64,000 nt of DNA, taken from assembly GCA_016795035.1 (NCBI GenBank), contig JAEUIT010000003.1, positions 62,001 through 126,000 of the forward strand. The letters run 5' to 3'. The number at the start of each line of letters is the position of its first letter. Positions within the stretch are counted from its first letter, which is position 1. The notes beneath the pieces are model-generated. The model was given only the letters and a program-made list of their open reading frames with translations, was not told where the DNA came from and made no database searches. Both the position numbers and the translations under genes were made by a program. Positions 35,570 to 43,748 of the stretch are shown one piece after another. The stretch is from Phycisphaerae bacterium. GTDB lineage: Bacteria; Planctomycetota; Phycisphaerae; Phycisphaerales; SM1A02.

Positions 35570-36507
35570 TCAGCGAAGGTTGGCGATCTCGGCCTCGGTG
35601 ATCGCAACATTGCCGTCGACGATCTTCTTGGCCAGGAGCTCGTTGAGCGGCGCGAGAATCGTGAAGTGGTCGTGTCCGGGGGCGGCGAAGAACCGGATGC
35701 GCGGGTTGCGGCTCTCGTCCTTCATCAGCTGGATCGATTCCCAGTTGCCGTTGCGGGCGCCCTCGATCACGTAGGTGTCGCGTGCGACGCCGTCGAGCCA
35801 GTGGATCGGCGAACGGAGTTCCATCTCGCGCTCGTTCGACGGATCGCAGTAGGTGAAGGCGCCACCGTAGTGCTCGAGCGCCGCGACCGGGCCGAGCGCG
35901 AACACGGCCTGGAACCGGTCGGAGGTGGCTGCAACGAGGAGCGCCAACGTTCCGCCGGTGCTGTGCCCCCGAGATAGATGCGGTTCGGGTCGACGTACGG
36001 GAGCGCCGCGAGATGGTCGCGGGCCGCGAGCACGTCGTCGACTTCGCCGAGGAAGCCCTCGCGCGCGCCGGGGTTGTCGTTGCCGCCGCGAAGCGACGGA
36101 TACATCGTGACGATTCCGGCCTCGCGGAACGCCGAGGCCGTCTGGTCGTTGGAGCGGTCGCTAGGAGACCAGACGTCGCCGATCGAATTCGAGTCGCCGC
36201 CCGTGATCCAGACGATCGCAGGGTGCTTGACGCCATCGCCGGGATCGCGCGTCACGTACGCCGACAGTTGGCCGCTCGGCGCCGCATAGCGCACGAGGTC
36301 GAGCCCGCTCGAGGCGGGCGGCATCTCCGCCGGACCTTCCTGGTCGCCTCGGCTCACGAGCTTCGTCGTGAACCCGCGGCGCGCCGCGGCCAGCGTCTCG
36401 GCTTGGCCTGCAGTCGACGACGAGCCGCGCGGAGGCGTCTCCGCGCCGCAGCCGACGGGAAGGGCGAGGAGAACGGAGAGTGCGAGCAGGACGGTGCGTT
36501 GCAGCAT
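35570..36507 (-). pseudogene. Alpha/beta-hydrolase (prolyl-oligopeptidase-like), frameshifted at the nucleophile
   Basis: Two overlapping minus-strand frames together make one lipoprotein hydrolase of about 312 residues. The N-part starts MLQRTVLLALSVLLALPVGCGAE (lipobox LPVGC) and runs through PAIVWITGGDSNSIGDVW to YVDPNRIYLGG. The C-part begins THSTGG-like and continues LALLVAATSDRFQAVFALGP to GHDHFTIL (catalytic His). They join at a 5-C run (plus 35966-35970): one extra G on the coding strand would restore LGGHSTGGTLALL, the GxSxG elbow. Either a real inactivating frameshift or a homopolymer sequencing error. The rest of the gene shows no decay, so error or very recent loss is likely. Confidence 0.8.
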
Positions 36508-36541
36508 GTGAGTGCTCGCGAAGGGAGCGGGCGTGATCGGG

Positions 36542-36835
36542 TCACTCGTCGTTGCGGGCGTCAGACGGGGCATCGGCGGGAGCCTTCGAGCGAATGGCGC
36601 GAAGGAGACCGAGGATGCCGTCGTAGCGCAGGCGCGGATCGACGTAGCGATGAAGCACGTAGAAGAGAAAGAAGTACGAGCGCGCGGTCGCCCAGACGAG
36701 GATCGCGACGAGGCCCGCCATGCGCCACGACGGGCTCTCGAGGAGGATCGCGATCGCGGCGATGGCGGCGCAGAGGAGAAGCAACAGGCCTTTCGCCGTG
36801 ATCGCGCGTGGATTGGTGAGGTCGCCGCCGAGCAT
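36542..36835 (-). CDS. Small membrane protein, paralog of the ECF-operon protein at 27.9 kb
   Basis: A 97-residue protein (MLGGDLTNPRAITAKGLLLLLCAAIAAIAILLESPSWRMAGLVAILVWATARSYFFLFYVLHRYVDPRLRYDGILGLLRAI...) nearly identical to the 88-residue product of 27947-28213 apart from a longer charged tail. It has the normal ATG that the other copy lacks. No sigma or membrane-regulator gene accompanies it, so it is an orphan duplicate, lying beside the broken hydrolase. Two or three membrane helices; no recognised family. Confidence 0.75.
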   Translation of the reverse strand: MLGGDLTNPRAITAKGLLLLLCAAIAAIAILLESPSWRMAGLVAILVWATARSYFFLFYVLHRYVDPRLRYDGILGLLRAIRSKAPADAPSDARNDE

Positions 36836-37010
36836 GGTGGTTTTCGCGATCCGGCGAATGCCGGATATCTCCGCGTTGTACCTCGCCGAGGACCGCATGG
36901 AGTCGCGGGCGACTCCACGTTTCCAGCGGAAGCCCGATTCGCCCGACGCGACCGGGGCTCGACACTCATCCGACGATGACGCCGCGCGGCGTTCCCGACC
37001 GGAGATGTGC

Positions 37011-37871
37011 ATGTCGAGCGCCATCGAGCAATCGAGTTCCCAGCCGCCTTCCCCGTTGCAGCCGGTGAGGCGCTTTGCCGTCGTCACGGGCGCGTCGTCC
37101 GGCATCGGCGAGGCCGTCGCCCGTGAGTTGGCTCGGCGCGGATGGGGGACGTTCCTGCTCGCCCGGCGCCTGGAGCGGCTGGAGACGCTCGCCAAGGAGC
37201 TTCGCGCGACGGCGCCGAGCACGCCGCTCTTCGTCGATCTCGCGGACCCGGGCGCCGCGCAGTCCGTGGCCTCGCGGATTCTCTCGATGCACGGTCCGGT
37301 CGACGCGCTCGTCAACAACGCGGGGTTCGGCATCTATGAGCCGTTTCTCGACCACTCGGTCAACGATCACCGGCGCCTGATGCAAGTCAACTACCACTCG
37401 CCGCTCTCCCTGATGCGCGCGTTCCTGCCGTCCATGCGCGATCGCGGCAGCGGCACGGTGGTCAACGTCTCCTCGATGTCGGCAAAGATGGGACCGTGGG
37501 GACACAGCGGCTACGCCGCGTCGAAAGCCGCGCTTCGTGCGCTGACGGAAACGCTCGACGCCGAGTTCTCGCCGCACGGCGTGCGGCTGAGTTGCCTCTT
37601 TCCGGGCATCGTCGACACGCCGTACTTCCGCGAGCCGCGCATGCAGCAGCTCTTCGAGAAGGTGAAGCACCGCGCGATCCCGGCCGAACGGTGTGCCCGC
37701 GCCGTCTGCGACTTAGTCGACGCGCCGCGGATCTGGCGCTGCGAACCTGGGTTCTATCGCATGCTCGACGCGCTGTGCGCGCTCAACGCGCGCCTCGCGC
37801 ACGCGCTCGTCGCCAGGGGCAGCCGTCCATCATCACTGTCGCGCGTCCGACCGGAACATTCAGGCAGCTGA
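37011..37871 (+). CDS. Short-chain dehydrogenase/reductase (SDR)
   Basis: A 286-residue classical SDR. TGASSGIGEAVA binds NAD(P), NNAGFGIYEP is the structural motif, and VNVSSMSAKMGPWGHSGYAASKAAL carries the catalytic Ser-Tyr-Lys set (S and YxxxK). Basic residues after the first strand (LLARRLERLE) suggest NADPH preference. The specific substrate cannot be told. The ATG at 37011 has GGAG 6 nt upstream; a second ATG two codons earlier is possible. It is divergent from the orphan small membrane gene. Confidence 0.93.
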   Translation: MSSAIEQSSSQPPSPLQPVRRFAVVTGASSGIGEAVARELARRGWGTFLLARRLERLETLAKELRATAPSTPLFVDLADPGAAQSVASRILSMHGPVDALVNNAGFGIYEPFLDHSVNDHRRLMQVNYHSPLSLMRAFLPSMRDRGSGTVVNVSSMSAKMGPWGHSGYAASKAALRALTETLDAEFSPHGVRLSCLFPGIVDTPYFREPRMQQLFEKVKHRAIPAERCARAVCDLVDAPRIWRCEPGFYRMLDALCALNARLAHALVARGSRPSSLSRVRPEHSGS

Positions 37872-37937
37872 CCTAGGCGCACGTGGCGGCTCGCTCCCTA
37901 GTGTGCGGCGTCACGTGAACCCAAGGGAGAGACGACC

Positions 37938-39218
37938 ATGAAGGCACTGTGCTGGCACGGAAAAGGCGATGTGCGAATCGATACGGTCCCTGACCCCGTG
38001 ATCGAAGAGCCGCGCGATGTCATCATCCGCGTCACGTCGACTGCGATCTGCGGCTCGGACCTGCATCTCCTCGACGGGTACATGCCGACGATGGAATCCG
38101 GCGACGTGCTCGGGCACGAGTTCATGGGCGAGGTCGTCGAGGTCGGCGCGGGCGCCAAGGGCAAGCTCGCGCGCGGCGATCGCGTGATCGTTCCGTTCTG
38201 CATCGCATGCGGCGACTGCTTCTTCTGTAGGAAAGGTCTGACGAGCGCGTGCGATCGATCGAATCGCAATCATCAGATCGCCGAGAAGGCCATGGGCCAT
38301 TCGCCTGCGGGCATGTTCGGCTATTCACATATGCTCGGCGGCTTCGCCGGCGGCCAGGCTGAGTACGCCCGCGTTCCGTTCGCGGACTTTCAGGCATTCA
38401 AGGTGCCGGATGACCTGACCGACGAGCAAGTCCTGTTTCTCACCGACATCTTTCCGACTGGCTATATGGCGGCGGAGAATTGCGGCATCGAGCCGGGCGA
38501 TACGGTCGCGGTCTGGGGATGCGGACCGGTCGGGCAGTTTGCGATCCGAAGCGCGTGGATGCTCGGCGCGGAACGGGTGATCGCCATCGATCGTGTCGCG
38601 GACCGTCTCGAGATGGCCCGCACGCAGGGGCGCGCGGAGACCATCAACTTTGCCGAGCATTCGGTGTTCGAGCGCCTGCAGGAGTTGACGCGCGGACGCG
38701 GACCCGATCGATGCATCGATGCCGTCGGGTGCGAAGCGCACGCGGGCGGAACGTTCGACGCGGTGCTCGACAAGGCGAAAGCGGCGCTCATGCTGACGAC
38801 GGACCGCGTCCATGTGTTGCGCGAGTCGATCATGTGCTGCCGCAAGGCGGGCACGGTGTCGGTGCCGGGCGTCTACATCGGCATGGGCGACAAGATTCCG
38901 CTCGGCGCCTTCGTCAACAAGGGCCTCACGCTCCGCACCGGCCAGACGCACGTCCATCGGTACATCAAGCCGCTCCTCGAGAAGATCCGGGCGAAGGAGA
39001 TCGATCCGTCGTTCGTGATCACGCATCGCGCGCCCCTCGACGACGCGCCCGAACTCTACAAGACGTTCCGCGACAAGAAGGACGGCTGCATGAAGGTCGT
39101 GCTCAAGCCGGGGATGGCGACGGTGTCGAACGAGCGCGAGGCGTCGGCGCGAATGGCCGGTGACCGAATCTCGGTCGACGGCGTTCGAGACGCAACGACG
39201 GCGATTCCCGCCCTTTGA
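37938..39218 (+). CDS. Zinc-dependent alcohol dehydrogenase (formaldehyde dehydrogenase-like)
   Basis: A 426-residue MDR enzyme with a GGGAG Shine-Dalgarno. Catalytic zinc ligands Cys38 (AICGSD) and His60-Glu61 (LGHEFMG) are present, and the structural zinc set Cys91, Cys94, Cys97, Cys105 is complete. The NAD site is [20 protein letters not shown], and PVGxxA... is followed by the acidic residue expected for NAD. The [13 protein letters not shown] and later [23 protein letters not shown] segments are typical of glutathione-independent formaldehyde dehydrogenase/threonine dehydrogenase relatives. Likely role: aldehyde or alcohol oxidation; substrate not fixed. It is preceded by the SDR on the same strand (66-nt gap). 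Confidence 0.93.
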   Translation: MKALCWHGKGDVRIDTVPDPVIEEPRDVIIRVTSTAICGSDLHLLDGYMPTMESGDVLGHEFMGEVVEVGAGAKGKLARGDRVIVPFCIACGDCFFCRKGLTSACDRSNRNHQIAEKAMGHSPAGMFGYSHMLGGFAGGQAEYARVPFADFQAFKVPDDLTDEQVLFLTDIFPTGYMAAENCGIEPGDTVAVWGCGPVGQFAIRSAWMLGAERVIAIDRVADRLEMARTQGRAETINFAEHSVFERLQELTRGRGPDRCIDAVGCEAHAGGTFDAVLDKAKAALMLTTDRVHVLRESIMCCRKAGTVSVPGVYIGMGDKIPLGAFVNKGLTLRTGQTHVHRYIKPLLEKIRAKEIDPSFVITHRAPLDDAPELYKTFRDKKDGCMKVVLKPGMATVSNEREASARMAGDRISVDGVRDATTAIPAL

Positions 39219-39264
39219 CCACCCCGGCTGCAACGCCGAGATGACGGCTCCGACAACAGAGAAC

Positions 39265-39296
39265 GCGCCCCGTCGCCACATGGGCGATCGGGGCGC
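39265..39296. terminator. Hairpin between convergent genes (probable bidirectional terminator)
   Basis: GCGCCCCG (39265-39272) pairs with CGGGGCGC (39289-39296), extended inside by TCGCC/GGCGA around an ACATG loop. It lies between the ADH stop and the 3' end of the gene at 39327. U-runs are weak on both sides. Confidence 0.65.
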
Positions 39297-39326
39297 GGTT
39301 GTCGTTCGAGGAACGTCGGTTTCGGA

Positions 39327-40457
39327 TCAGTTCACGCAGTCGACGTCGAAGATGAGCTGGAAGTTGCCGGTGGCGCCCTGGAAGCCCGAGACGCGGACGT
39401 AGAAGGTGTCGGACGAGCTGCCGATCAGCGAGACGCGAGAGCGGCGGAAGTTGCCGTCGAGGGCGCAGTCGGGATCGGAGAAGTCGTCGTTGCAGGCGAT
39501 CTCGGCGCCGCTCGGCAGGCAGTTCGTGAAGACCGAGATCGTCGTGTCGAAATCCGTGCTCGGATGGCACGTCGAGATCGTGAGCTCGCCGTCGCACGGC
39601 ATGGAGAAGCGATACCACTCGTCGAGCGTGTCGCCGTTCGCGCAGCTCGACTGGTCGGCCTGGATCCACGTGTCGCCTTCGTTCGTGCCGGGAATCTCGA
39701 TGTACTGCGTCGACGGCACGATGTGCGCGAGGTCGCAGCGGTCGCCGCGCTTGATGGGCCGCACGGTCAGGATGCCGGGGCCCGCGTCGGTGCCGCCGAT
39801 CCCCTTGTATCCGCCGACGCGGATGTTCATGCACTGGCCTTCGTAGGCCGGCACTTCGACGAAGCTCTGCAACGTGGAGTTGGCGTCGTCGTCGCAGGCG
39901 AGGAGGACGGCGTTCGGCGACACGCCCGGGCAGCCGCAGGCCCCGGCGATGATGTTGCTGTAGACGCCGAGCACCGTGTCGAACGACGAGTCGTACGTAT
40001 GCACGATCAGCGCGCCGGTGTACGGCATCTTGTACTGGTACCACACGTCCTTGCCGATCGACGCGACGTCGTTGTCGTCGCCGCAGGTCGCCGGGAAGGG
40101 AAGGTCGCTATCGGTGGCCGCGTTGTTGCAGAACTCGACGAACGTGGAGGTGCCTTCGAGATCTTCGGCGTTGATGCAGTTGTCGTTCGAGGGCGGCGTG
40201 CAGGGACCCCAGGCGCCGAGCAGGATGCCGAGGTCGGCGCCGTCGGTCGTGCCGCTGCCGTCGAAGTCCGTGTTGCCGGATCCGCCCCAGCCACCGAGGA
40301 GGATGCCGAGGTCGCTGCCGGCGGTCATGCCGTCGTAGTCGAGGTCGGTGACGCAGGGGCAGGTCGGGCTTCCGGTCGCGCCGGCCATGGCGACGCTCGT
40401 GACGAACGAGGCAAGGAGGGCGGTGGCGGACGACCGGGCGTAGGACGAAGCGAACAT
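39327..40457 (-). CDS. Secreted protein with N-terminal EF-hand modules and PPC-like domains
   Basis: A 376-residue exported protein (ATG at 40457, GGAG upstream). Right after the signal peptide (ALLASFVTSVAMA) come two DxDGD...DLGILLGxWG modules ([48 protein letters not shown]), which in other proteins here sit at the C-terminus. Then follow two PPC-like (pre-peptidase C-terminal) beta domains (DVWYQYKMPYTGALIVHTYDSSFDTVLGVY; DEWYRFSMPCDGELTISTCHPSTDFDTTISVF), each with disulfide cysteines. Such domains bind carbohydrates or act as spacers in secreted enzymes, but no enzyme domain is attached. Function unknown. Confidence 0.85.
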   Translation of the reverse strand: MFASSYARSSATALLASFVTSVAMAGATGSPTCPCVTDLDYDGMTAGSDLGILLGGWGGSGNTDFDGSGTTDGADLGILLGAWGPCTPPSNDNCINAEDLEGTSTFVEFCNNAATDSDLPFPATCGDDNDVASIGKDVWYQYKMPYTGALIVHTYDSSFDTVLGVYSNIIAGACGCPGVSPNAVLLACDDDANSTLQSFVEVPAYEGQCMNIRVGGYKGIGGTDAGPGILTVRPIKRGDRCDLAHIVPSTQYIEIPGTNEGDTWIQADQSSCANGDTLDEWYRFSMPCDGELTISTCHPSTDFDTTISVFTNCLPSGAEIACNDDFSDPDCALDGNFRRSRVSLIGSSSDTFYVRVSGFQGATGNFQLIFDVDCVN

Positions 40458-40729
40458 CGGTGAAATCTCCGGAAGGAAGGCGGTTTTCGGCGAGGGCCCG
40501 CGACCGAACAGGAGGGCCACGACACGCTCGACCGCCCGACCACGCAAAGGGGCCGCGGGAGGCGCAGCGGGACTTTGCGATTTCCCCGTGCGCCGAGCGG
40601 TTGCCGGGACGCGACGCCGCCCCTCCGGGAATTCGCGGCGCCGCGCGCCCCGAACGGGTGGCTCCCCGGCGGCCGATCCACGACGATGGTCGCGAACGGA
40701 TTCTCGTACGGCGAACGGAGCCCAACGTC

Positions 40730-41911
40730 ATGGCTTGGCAAAGCGGTCGCATCGCGCTTCTGGCGCTCCTCCTCGGCGTTGCAACGTGGAGTCACGCGCA
40801 GGTCCCCGCGCCGCCGGCCGCTCCGACCGCTCCGGCCTCGCCTGCAACGACGACCGTCGGAACGGAACCGCTCCGCATCGACGGCCCGTACATCTCCACG
40901 CGCGGCGAGCAGGTCGAGGTGCTGTGGGTCGCGCCGGCCGGAGACGGCGAGCGGCCCGCCGTGGTGCGCGAGACGCTCTCGAAGGACGAACTCGCCGCGA
41001 AGCGATTCACGTGCGTCGTCGATGACGCCGCGCGCACGTCATTCCCGTTAGAGGTGCGCGCCGAGCATCCGATCGCGCCGGCCGTCTGGCCGCAGCCCGA
41101 GCGACTCCTCGTGACGTCAGACATCGAAGGGAATTTCGACGCGCTCGTGCGCATGCTCCGCTCGCAAGGCGTCGTCGACGAGTCGCTCACGTGGACGTTC
41201 GGGGCCAATCACCTCCTCGTCTTGGGCGACAGCGTCGACCGCGGCGACAACGTCACGCAAGTCCTCTGGCTTCTCTATAAGCTCGATGGCGAAGCGCGCG
41301 CCGCGGGCGGCGCCGTGCACATGGTGCTCGGCAACCACGAGACGATGCTGATGCGCGGCGACGACCGCTACATCGCGCCGAAGTACCGACGGCTCCTCGC
41401 CGAGACGAAGCGGCCGATCGAGGACTTCTTCTCCGCCGAGAGCGAGCTTGGCCGTTGGCTTCGCTCGAAGCATGCGCTCGTCAAGATCGGCGACGACCTC
41501 TTCGTCCACGCCGGCATCGGTCCTGCGTTCCTCTCGAAGAAGCTCTCGATCGAGGCCGCGAACGAGCTCGTGCGGAAGAACCTCGGTCTCACGCGCCTCG
41601 ATGCCGACGGCGTCCTCGCGATCGGCAACGACGGTCCCCTCTGGTATCGCGGTCTCGTCGTTGCGACGGAGATCGCGCCGAAGGCCGACGCGGCGCATGT
41701 CGCCCGCGTCGTCGGCCACTACGGCGTGCGCCGCGTGATCGTCGGCCACACGCTCGTCGATCGCATGTCGACCGACTACGACGGGCGCGTGGTGCGCATC
41801 GATCTTCTCCATCCGAAGTCGAAGACGGACGGTGTGGCGCGTGCGCTTCTCATCGAGCGCGGGTCGTCGTTCGTCGTCGGGGACGACGGGTCGAAGACGG
41901 CGGTGGAGTGA
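40730..41911 (+). CDS. Secreted calcineurin-like metallophosphatase
   Basis: A 393-residue exported protein. Signal peptide MAWQSGRIALLALLLGVATWSHA, then a Pro/Ala linker, a small beta region (50-125) and a phosphatase core. Metal-binding motifs appear in order: TSDIEGNFDALVRML (GDxHG-like), VLGDSVDRGDNV (GDxVDRG), MVLGNHETMLM (GNHE), VHAGI and VGHT, the pattern of PPP-type and Shewanella-like (Shelph) phosphatases. A dimetal active site in the periplasm is implied; the substrate (protein or small phosphate) is unknown. The ATG at 40730 starts the signal peptide. Confidence 0.9.
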   Translation: MAWQSGRIALLALLLGVATWSHAQVPAPPAAPTAPASPATTTVGTEPLRIDGPYISTRGEQVEVLWVAPAGDGERPAVVRETLSKDELAAKRFTCVVDDAARTSFPLEVRAEHPIAPAVWPQPERLLVTSDIEGNFDALVRMLRSQGVVDESLTWTFGANHLLVLGDSVDRGDNVTQVLWLLYKLDGEARAAGGAVHMVLGNHETMLMRGDDRYIAPKYRRLLAETKRPIEDFFSAESELGRWLRSKHALVKIGDDLFVHAGIGPAFLSKKLSIEAANELVRKNLGLTRLDADGVLAIGNDGPLWYRGLVVATEIAPKADAAHVARVVGHYGVRRVIVGHTLVDRMSTDYDGRVVRIDLLHPKSKTDGVARALLIERGSSFVVGDDGSKTAVE

Positions 41912-41966
41912 GAAGAGGGAAGAGAAAGAAGAGAATGGAGAGAAAGAGAATGGAGAGCGCGCACTA

Positions 41967-43538
41967 CTAGCGTCCGACGTCGCGGAGTCGGAGGAGCGGC
42001 ACGTCGTCGGAGGGCACGCCATCGGGCCCGCCCTCGTCGAGGCCGTTCCGGCCGCGGCCGTAGATCGTGACGCGGTCGCCGTCGCGCACGAGGCGTAGAC
42101 GCTCGTCGCTCCGCCCGAAGGGATCGCGAGGGAGGTTCGCCTCGGTGATCGATTCCGGCGACGTGCGCAGCGCGATGGCGAGGCGGCGCAACGCGGAGTT
42201 GCTGGAGGAGACGCGCGTTATCTCGACCATCTTGCCGGCGGAACCCATCACAAGGCCTGTGAACAGTCCGGTCGGCGTCGGGTCGTCCGACACGGCCGTC
42301 CCGCCGTCGACGGCCGCCGCGATTCCAGCGACGCCGCGATCGAGCGCGTCGAGCTCCGTGCGAAGTCCGACGAGCCGAAACGTCGGACGCACGAGCCATG
42401 TGCCCATCGCTGGGTCGACATCGAGACCCTTCAGCGCACCGCTGTTTCGCCCGGCGATTTCGAGGAGGACGCTCTCGGCTGTGCACTGCTCGTAGACGAG
42501 GGCCGCTCGAAGCCGCGCGGTGAGCGCCTCGTCGAACGAGGAGTCGACGAGCCTCGGATCGCGAAGGTCGACCTGTCCGGCCACGGACGCGATGACGTTG
42601 GTTGCGAGCGAGCGGATTGAGAACGCAACGAGGAGATGCTGGAACGACGGCTGCGCGACGAGGTGCGTCGCAATCTGATCGAGGACGAGGAGGTGCGCGA
42701 GCGTCGCCTCGCGGTCGCCGCGCGCGGCGGCGACCCGCGCCGCCATGGCCGACAGGATTGAAAGGGCTCGCAGTCGCGCGATCTCCTGCAACGCCGGAAA
42801 GGCTTCCGTCGCCTCCGGATCGAACCCGAAGCGCGCCTCCGGAAACTCCCGCACGCGCGCTATCGCCTCGAACGCCGGGCGGAGGTCGTCGACGAGCGGG
42901 CCGAACGCCGCGAGTTCGTCATCACGCAGCGGGCCTTCGTACGAAAGGCGAGTCGCGCGTTCAGGCTCGAGTCCGTCGCGGATGGCCTCGAGCCTCGCTC
43001 GTCCGTCGCCGACCAATTCGTATGCGCGTTGGTAAACCTCCTCCGCGCCCGCATTCGTGAGGGGCGGGACTATGAGTGTGGCGCGGCGGGCGGCATTCTC
43101 GGCGCGTCGTCGGTCCAATTCCGACCAACGCTGACGGTCGAGGGCGACGACAGAAGAGGCCCCGAGTGTCGCGGAGAGGCCGAGCGCGACCAGCAACAGA
43201 GAGATGCTCCAACGCTGGGCGCGGCGAGGGTCTTCCTCTCGCGGTCGCTGCCATCCCCGCACGAGGAAGAGGAGCGTGCCGACACCTCCGAGGGCGCCCA
43301 CGCCCAAGACGGCGACCAGCAACGTGGAGTCGAGTCCGAAGACCCTGGTCAGCGCGACTGCACGCAGAGCGAACCAGAGCCAGGTGGCGAGGACCGCGCC
43401 GAGAAGTGCGACAAGCAGGACGACGCCGACGACCGGTCGCCTCGCCGCAAGCCTGGCGCTCACGGCAACCGCAAGCCCGACCCACGCGAGCATGAGGGAG
43501 AGCGCTCCGAGCCAGATTCCTAGGGCGGCGAGAGACAT
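41967..43538 (-). CDS. Membrane protein with GspG-like C-terminal tail (paralog A)
   Basis: A 523-residue protein with a Shine-Dalgarno (AAGGA). Three to four N-terminal membrane helices (LGALSLMLAWVGLAVAVSARL, VVGVVLLVALLGAVLATWLWF, LLVAVLGVGALGGVGTLLFLV, ISLLLVALGLSATLGASSVVA) are followed by a large helical outer domain. The last 50 residues, LPRDPFGRSDERLRLVRDGDRVTIYGRGRNGLDEGG...DDV, recall the C-terminal DPWG...YSxGxDGxDDGG end of type II secretion pseudopilin GspG. The protein at 48394-49983 has the same architecture and an alignable tail. No pilin motif or secretion gene is nearby, so the tail may be just a shared calcium-binding module. Function unknown. Confidence 0.8.
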   Translation of the reverse strand: MSLAALGIWLGALSLMLAWVGLAVAVSARLAARRPVVGVVLLVALLGAVLATWLWFALRAVALTRVFGLDSTLLVAVLGVGALGGVGTLLFLVRGWQRPREEDPRRAQRWSISLLLVALGLSATLGASSVVALDRQRWSELDRRRAENAARRATLIVPPLTNAGAEEVYQRAYELVGDGRARLEAIRDGLEPERATRLSYEGPLRDDELAAFGPLVDDLRPAFEAIARVREFPEARFGFDPEATEAFPALQEIARLRALSILSAMAARVAAARGDREATLAHLLVLDQIATHLVAQPSFQHLLVAFSIRSLATNVIASVAGQVDLRDPRLVDSSFDEALTARLRAALVYEQCTAESVLLEIAGRNSGALKGLDVDPAMGTWLVRPTFRLVGLRTELDALDRGVAGIAAAVDGGTAVSDDPTPTGLFTGLVMGSAGKMVEITRVSSSNSALRRLAIALRTSPESITEANLPRDPFGRSDERLRLVRDGDRVTIYGRGRNGLDEGGPDGVPSDDVPLLRLRDVGR

Positions 43539-43666
43539 GGGGCGAGTCCTTCGTTTGGCTCGAGTGCCTGCACTCGTCGTGCAACGCGGTCAGAGTACGG
43601 CACTCGTACGTCGCCGTGGGTCCCGGAAGCTGTCCCGGAATCCGTCCCCGAATGGGGCAAGGCACG

Positions 43667-43707
43667 AAAACGACACGCCCCGTCGCCTGCGGGCGACGGG
43701 GCGTGTC
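43667..43707 (-). terminator. Intrinsic terminator after the gene at 43749 (minus strand)
   Basis: A 16-bp perfect stem (plus 43672-43687 with 43692-43707) with a 4-nt loop is followed on the minus strand by GTTTTC. It ends the gene at 43749-45626. Confidence 0.85.
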
Positions 43708-43748
43708 CGTTCGAGCGTGTCTCGGCGTTGCAGCCAACGGGCGTGGCG

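Noticed and set aside
35960-35975. Programmed -1 frameshift in the hydrolase
   Set aside because: The codons around the G-run do not form an X-XXY-YYZ slippery site and no stimulatory hairpin is evident. A base loss in a homopolymer is simpler.
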